Source: an uncultured Oscillospiraceae bacterium (GTDB taxonomy: Bacteria > Bacillota > Clostridia > Oscillospirales > Ruminococcaceae). Taken from it: a stretch of 8,517 nt of DNA. The notes under the pieces are model-generated. The model made no database searches and had not been told where the DNA came from. It saw nothing but the letters and a program-made list of their open reading frames with translations. Both the position numbers and the translations under genes were made by a program. Of this stretch, positions 4,944-8,517 are shown in pieces. The stretch covers positions 1 through 8,517 of the forward strand of contig CAJTSZ010000067.1 of assembly GCA_910578755.1 (NCBI GenBank), read 5' to 3'. Within the stretch, counting starts at the first letter, position 1, and each line of letters begins with the position of its first letter.

Positions 4944-5975
4944 ATGCAAACCATTGAAATGCTTCAGCTGCTTACCCAAAGCACCGGTGTTTCCGGCGCG
5001 GAGGAGCAGGCCGTTGCCTGCGCCGCAAACCTGGTAAAGGATTTAGGGGAAACCTATGTAACCCCTCTGGGCAGCCTTGTGTGCAAGGTAAAAACCGCAG
5101 GGCCCGAAAAGCCCCACATTATGCTTAACGCCCATATTGACGAAATTGGCATGATTGTCACCCGCATAGATAAAAAGGGGTTTTTAAAGGTTTCCCGTGT
5201 TGGCGGCATTGACCGGAGGATGGTGCTTTCCTCCCCGGTGGTGGTTCACACCGAAAACGGCGATTTCCGCGGCGTTGTGGGCTCCACCCCGCCTCATTTG
5301 CAGCAGGGCAAGGAGCGCAAAAACCCTACCCTGGACGAAATTTATTTGGATATGGGCTTTGACAATAAGGAAGAAGCCCAGGCAAATATCCCCCTGGGAA
5401 GCATTGTTTCCTTTGAAGGGCCTATGGCCAACCTGAAAAACGGCCTGGTTTGCGGCAAAGCCATGGACGACCGCTGCTGCTGCGTTTCCATGATTCAGGC
5501 GTGCAAAATGCTGAAGGAAATGGACACCGGCTGCTCTGTGACCCTAATGCTTTCCGCCATGGAGGAAACCGGCGGCGAGGGCGCCCAAACGGCGGCCTTT
5601 GGTATTGACCCTACCCACAGCATTGTTATGGATGTTACCTTTGCTTCCGCGCCGGATATGTCCAAAGAAAAATACCCGGAACTTGCCAATGGGCCAACCA
5701 TTTCCTGCGGCGGCGCCCAGGACAGTAAAATGTTCCGCCAGCTTTTGGAAACCGCTAAGGAGCACAACATCCCCTATACCTTGGAGGCCTCCGGCGGCAA
5801 CGGCGTTTCCGGTACAGATGCAGCCGGTATTGTAAACCGCCGCGCCGGTATTCGCACAGCCATTATTGGCCTGCCCCTGCGGAATATGCACACCCCTGTG
5901 GAAGTAATTTCCGTAGAGGCTTTGGACCATGCGGCCAATTTGGTGGCCAACTTTGTTGCCAAATACATCCGCTAA
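4944..5975 (+). CDS. M42 family metallo-aminopeptidase (first copy)
   Basis: This 343-aa cytosolic protein belongs to the M42 family (tetrahedral aminopeptidase, once called glucanase M), which removes N-terminal residues from short peptides with two metal ions. The full site is present: H64 and D66 in LNAHIDEIG, D175 in GKAMDDR, E207 (base) and E208 (metal) in AMEETGGEGA, D230 in VMDVTFA and H316 in RNMHTPVEV. I prefer ATG 4944 because GGAG (4932-4935) is 8 bases upstream; the in-frame ATG at 4938 is too close to it. An earlier in-frame ATG at 4686 lies inside murD and encodes non-family sequence. Three successive cysteines (178-180) follow the DDR motif, where the second copy has AGC. It is a paralogue of the next gene; exact substrate preference cannot be read from sequence. 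Confidence 0.92.
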   Translation: MQTIEMLQLLTQSTGVSGAEEQAVACAANLVKDLGETYVTPLGSLVCKVKTAGPEKPHIMLNAHIDEIGMIVTRIDKKGFLKVSRVGGIDRRMVLSSPVVVHTENGDFRGVVGSTPPHLQQGKERKNPTLDEIYLDMGFDNKEEAQANIPLGSIVSFEGPMANLKNGLVCGKAMDDRCCCVSMIQACKMLKEMDTGCSVTLMLSAMEETGGEGAQTAAFGIDPTHSIVMDVTFASAPDMSKEKYPELANGPTISCGGAQDSKMFRQLLETAKEHNIPYTLEASGGNGVSGTDAAGIVNRRAGIRTAIIGLPLRNMHTPVEVISVEALDHAANLVANFVAKYIR

Positions 5976-5984
5976 GGGCCTATT

Positions 5985-6063
5985 TATAATCTAACTTGAA
6001 CGGCCCTACGGCCAGCGGACTTGTGAAAATACATCTGCCCCCCTAAAGTTACTTTGGGGCGGC
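5985..6063 (+). promoter_or_regulatory. Leader of the second peptidase: possible -10 and hairpin
   Basis: The 113-base gap after the first peptidase holds a perfect TATAAT (5985-5990) without a good -35 at normal spacing (only three of six matches), so a promoter is uncertain. A GGCC-CTAC-GGCC hairpin (6002-6013) follows. Then comes a stronger stem in which GCC, CCCC and AAAG (6037-6048) pair with CTTT, GGGG and GGC (6052-6063) with two single-base bulges. This last hairpin ends just upstream of the purine-rich region before the next ATG and may influence translation. Confidence 0.35.
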
Positions 6064-6088
6064 AAGGAAGAAAGAGAGAGAAACGGCT

Positions 6089-7114
6089 ATGAATAAATTA
6101 GTACAGCTTTTAAAGGACCTGTGCCAGCTGGACGGCGTTTCCGGCGCGGAGGACCAGGTGCGGGAATATATTAAAGCCCAGGTTGAACCCTACTGTGAAA
6201 CAGCAACAGATAACCGCGGCAACCTGATCTGCTACAAAAAGGGTGCCGCTGCACCCAAAAACAAGGTGATGTTTTCCGCCCATATGGACGAAGTGGGCTT
6301 TATTATTACAAAAATAGACAGCGACGGCTTCCTCCGCTTTTCCACTGTGGGCGGCATTGACAGCCGGGTTGTTATTGGCAAGCCGGTCCGCTTAGAAAAC
6401 GGTACCCCAGGCGTTGTTGGCACAAAACCTATCCATGTGCAAACAGCGGAAGAAAAGGACACCCCGCTGAAAATAAGCGAAATGTACATAGATATTGGCG
6501 CAGCCTCCAAGGAAGATGCCTTGAAGTATGTGCAGCCGGGGGACCGGGCTGTGTTTGCCTCCGACTTTATGGAATTTGGTTCCGGCCGGGTGAAGGCCAA
6601 AGCCTTAGACGACCGCGCCGGCTGCGCCGCCCTCATTGCCCTGCTGCAGCAGGATTCCCCTGTGGATTACACCGTTGTATTTACCGTCTGCGAAGAATGC
6701 GGGAAAATGGGCGCAGGCAATGCGGCTTATTCTGTTGAGCCAGACATTGCTGTTGCCGTTGAGGTAACCGCGGCTGCCGATGTTTCCGGCGTGGACGAGC
6801 TGGACCAGATTTGCATTCAGGGCCAGGGCCCATGCCTTTCCTTTATGGACGGCGGCACCATTTATGACCGCCGCCTGTTTAAAGAGGGTTTGGCCATTGC
6901 GGCCCGCCACAGCATCCCCTGCCAAATTAAAACGGCTACTACCGGTGGGAATGAATCCCACGACGTGCAAACTGCCGCTGCCGGCGCAAGGGTAATGGCT
7001 GTTTCCCTGCCTGGGCGGTATATTCACAGCGCCTCCTCCATTATTAAGGTGGGTGACCTGGAACACCTGGTTGCTTTGCTGGCTGTTTATGCCAACGAAC
7101 TGGGCAACCTGTAA
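6089..7114 (+). CDS. M42 family metallo-aminopeptidase (second copy)
   Basis: This 341-aa protein is a second M42 peptidase, sharing the GVSGAEDQV start motif (16-24) with its neighbour. Expected active-site residues are H65 and D67 (SAHMDEVG), D174 (KALDDR), E202 and E203 (CEECG), E225 (VAVEVTAAADVSG) and H313 (GRYIHSASS). The position that is Asp in the first copy is Glu here. Glu at this site occurs in one M42 subgroup as far as I recall, so I do not treat the enzyme as broken. The ribosome binding site is weak: a purine-rich GGAAGAAAGAGAGAG run ends about 8 bases before the ATG. Two diverged copies side by side suggest either a mixed complex, as known for some M42 enzymes, or two peptide specificities. 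The stop codon overlaps the next start in TAATG. Confidence 0.92.
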   Translation: MNKLVQLLKDLCQLDGVSGAEDQVREYIKAQVEPYCETATDNRGNLICYKKGAAAPKNKVMFSAHMDEVGFIITKIDSDGFLRFSTVGGIDSRVVIGKPVRLENGTPGVVGTKPIHVQTAEEKDTPLKISEMYIDIGAASKEDALKYVQPGDRAVFASDFMEFGSGRVKAKALDDRAGCAALIALLQQDSPVDYTVVFTVCEECGKMGAGNAAYSVEPDIAVAVEVTAAADVSGVDELDQICIQGQGPCLSFMDGGTIYDRRLFKEGLAIAARHSIPCQIKTATTGGNESHDVQTAAAGARVMAVSLPGRYIHSASSIIKVGDLEHLVALLAVYANELGNL

Positions 7115-7893
7115 TGCTGCGCCTTGTCCGGGAGGAGGACATCCCCCTGCTGGTTTCCCTGTGCCAAAGCTCCCCGGTGTTTGGCAGCCAGGCGCTATCC
7201 CTTTGGCACAGTTTTGGCCGGCAGAAAAGCTGTTTTTTACAGCAGAGCAGCTTCTGGCTGGGCGGCCCCCGGGAGGGGCCGCCTGTTTACGCCCTGTGCC
7301 ACTACGAAAACCACTTTGTGGCGGTTGGGGCTGTGGAAGGGGAAGCATTAGAGGAACTGGCGGAGTTTTTGCAAACACAGCCGGTGCAATCCCTGGAGGG
7401 GGAGGGCCAGCTTATAACCGCCCTGGCCCGGATTTTGGGCAAAACGTCCCGGCTTTCCCCCATTATGGCCTATAGCGGCAAGGGCAGGGCAGACCCATTG
7501 GTGCGGCCCTGCCGGGAGTTTTCCTCCTTTTTTAATGCCATGGCCCCTTATTGCAGCCCCGCCCCCCAAAAGGAGGACTGGCTTGGCAGGGTGTTCCCCC
7601 TTGTGCAGCAGGGCTGCTGCACCCTTGCCGCCATTTGTGACGAACAGGGTATTGTTTGCGGCGCTGCCCTGGAAACCGCACCCCCAAGCAACGCGGCGGT
7701 AATTACCAGCCTGTTTACCCGGGAGGGCTGCCGGGGCCGGGGATTTGCCGGCCGCATGGTTTCACATCTGTGCGCCGTAGCCCAGGAAAATCATAAGCAG
7801 GTGTTTTTGGTTTGCGGCCAGCCTTCCCTGGCCAGCTACTACCGGAAGCTGGGGTTTGCCAACGCCGGGAGCCGGGGGTTTATTTCTTTTTAG
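7114..7893 (+). CDS. GNAT family N-acetyltransferase
   Basis: This 259-aa protein ends in a GNAT fold, which transfers an acetyl group from acetyl-CoA to an amine. The acetyl-CoA pyrophosphate loop REGCRGRGFAGRM (203-215) follows the beta-strand AAVITSLFT (194-202), and YYRKLGF (242-248) is the typical C-terminal motif. The first 150 residues are less conserved and may form a degenerate second GNAT-like half, as in other two-domain members of similar length. The ATG shares its A with the stop codon of the second M42 peptidase (TAATG), with no separate strong ribosome binding site, so translation is probably coupled. Function may therefore relate to peptide or amino-acid metabolism, but the substrate cannot be inferred. 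A perfect 9-bp inverted repeat lies within the gene at 7261-7283. Confidence 0.85.
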   Translation: MLRLVREEDIPLLVSLCQSSPVFGSQALSLWHSFGRQKSCFLQQSSFWLGGPREGPPVYALCHYENHFVAVGAVEGEALEELAEFLQTQPVQSLEGEGQLITALARILGKTSRLSPIMAYSGKGRADPLVRPCREFSSFFNAMAPYCSPAPQKEDWLGRVFPLVQQGCCTLAAICDEQGIVCGAALETAPPSNAAVITSLFTREGCRGRGFAGRMVSHLCAVAQENHKQVFLVCGQPSLASYYRKLGFANAGSRGFISF

Positions 7894-7966
7894 AAGATGG
7901 AAAGCCGGCCCAGCGGGATAGTAGTGAAAAATTTACATACAGGCGGCATAAGCAAGGAGGGTAGCC

Positions 7967-8344
7967 ATGTTGTTTCACAGGTTTGCTTCACAAAAGGAAC
8001 GAAGGGAATTTGGCGGCTCTGACTTTGTGGAATTACAGCTCTGCAAGGGGAAACCAAACGCCCAATGGGAGGAAATTGTGCATTGGCAGAACAATTCCCT
8101 CTACATTTTTGGGGATGATATGGAGGAATTTTATGCCCAATACAAAGAGATTTTTCAGGATGGCCTCTACCCAAACGGGGAAAGAGGATTGGTAGATTAC
8201 TGCGGCGTTACTTACTACACCCTGGAACAAACAATGTACATTATAGAGATGTTAAAAAGAGAGCAGCCCAGGGACTTCCAGGTATTACTGGATTGGCTGG
8301 CCAACGCAGAAAAGTACGACGGACTTTATTTTTTAGGCGTTTGA
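7967..8344 (+). CDS. Hypothetical 125-aa protein
   Basis: I do not recognise this family. The start is well supported: AAGGAGGG (7954-7961) lies 5 bases before the ATG. The protein has no signal peptide or membrane segment and is acidic and aromatic-rich, with WEEIVHWQNNSLYIFGDDMEEFYAQY at about 34-59, a Y/C-rich middle (DYCGVTYYTLEQTMYIIEML, 77-96) and a C-terminal LLDWLANAEKYDGLYFLG (107-124). Composition suggests a small soluble alpha/beta protein. It is separated from the acetyltransferase by 73 bases and followed immediately by a tandem hairpin array. The coding call is firm because of the strong ribosome binding site and an ordered hydrophobic pattern; the function is open. Confidence 0.75.
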   Translation: MLFHRFASQKERREFGGSDFVELQLCKGKPNAQWEEIVHWQNNSLYIFGDDMEEFYAQYKEIFQDGLYPNGERGLVDYCGVTYYTLEQTMYIIEMLKREQPRDFQVLLDWLANAEKYDGLYFLGV

Positions 8345-8358
8345 CAAAAGGAACTTGA

Positions 8359-8485
8359 CATTTCGCCCTTGCGAAACGGCATTTCGCCCTTGCGAAACGG
8401 GCATTTCGCCCTTGCGAAACGGCATTTCGCTCTTGCGAAACGGCATTTCGCTCTTGCGAAACGGCATTTCGCTCTTGCGAAATGG
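8359..8485. repeat. Six tandem 21-bp hairpin repeats
   Basis: The unit CATTTCGCCCTTGCGAAACGG is repeated six times, starting at 8359, 8380, 8402, 8423, 8444 and 8465. The second copy has one extra G, and the last ends in AATGG rather than AACGG. Each unit contains the perfect inverted repeat TTTCGC-4 nt-GCGAAA, so the array is six identical hairpins in a row. Units 1-3 have loop CCTT and units 4-6 have TCTT, which indicates block duplication. The period equals two helical turns. There are no unique spacers, so it is not CRISPR. The array starts 15 bases after the stop codon of the 125-aa protein; what follows (8486-8517) runs off the window. Confidence 0.95.
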
Positions 8486-8517
8486 GGAAAAACCAATTAC
8501 AATAAAAGCCTGCCCTT

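Noticed and set aside
6761..6775. Inactivating Asp-to-Glu change at a metal ligand of the second M42 peptidase
   Set aside because: Glu can bind the same metal, the surrounding motif is otherwise typical, and I recall Glu at this position in an M42 subgroup, so a loss of function is not supported.
6605..7378. 257-codon minus-strand open frame
   Set aside because: It is antisense to the second M42 peptidase and the acetyltransferase, both clearly coding, and is rich in Gly/Ala/Pro as expected for a shadow frame.
8341..8360. Two TTGACA boxes as a promoter
   Set aside because: Neither has a -10 element at 16-18 bp; the sequence at that distance lies inside the hairpin repeats.
8359..8485. CRISPR array
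   Set aside because: The 21-bp units abut with no unique spacers and no cas genes are present; it is a simple tandem repeat of hairpins.
8359..8485. parS/ParB centromere-like cluster
   Set aside because: The dyad TTTCGC-N4-GCGAAA does not match the parS consensus, and no parA/parB gene is visible.

Overview
The window looks like chromosomal DNA of an anaerobic Firmicute, most likely a Clostridia/Ruminococcaceae-type gut or environmental bacterium. This is inferred from the sequence: strong AAGGAGG-type ribosome binding sites, TTGACT-17-TATAAT-type promoters, Clostridia-like protein sequences for MurD and the M42 peptidases, and a moderate GC content with AT-rich gaps. No species can be named from the window.

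Layout. (1) 1-1468 is an accessory segment. It holds an intact tyrosine recombinase (286-1338, +). Upstream lie a divergent minus-strand promoter, an operator-like dyad and two minus-strand terminators, which together suggest a short RNA of about 75-80 nt. Downstream are two copies of a 13-bp direct repeat that look like recombinase arm sites, then a bidirectional terminator shared with rpsI. (2) 1493-2522 is the minus-strand rplM-rpsI operon with a clear promoter and a structured 5' leader. (3) 2523-3322 is a long AT-rich gap. It contains one convincing promoter, a probable 34-aa single-pass membrane protein, and a run of seven consecutive stem-loops directly before murD. (4) 3323-7893 is a plus-strand cluster: murD, two paralogous M42 aminopeptidases and a GNAT acetyltransferase. 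The last is translationally coupled to the second peptidase. (5) 7967-8344 encodes a 125-aa protein I do not recognise, followed by six tandem copies of a 21-bp unit that each fold into the same hairpin (8359-8485).

How the genes relate. rplM-rpsI makes two ribosomal proteins, and the integrase sits at its 3' side, a position consistent with an element integrated at the end of rpsI. murD makes UDP-MurNAc-L-Ala-D-Glu for peptidoglycan; the M42 pair probably trims peptides in the cytosol; the acetyltransferase substrate is unknown. Whether the plus-strand genes form one operon is uncertain, because a small terminator-like hairpin follows murD.

The most unusual signal is not a protein gene. It is the density of perfect stem-loops in the plus-strand gaps, above all the covarying seven-hairpin run before murD and the six-copy hairpin array at the right edge. 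No complete novel defence or mobile system is visible.
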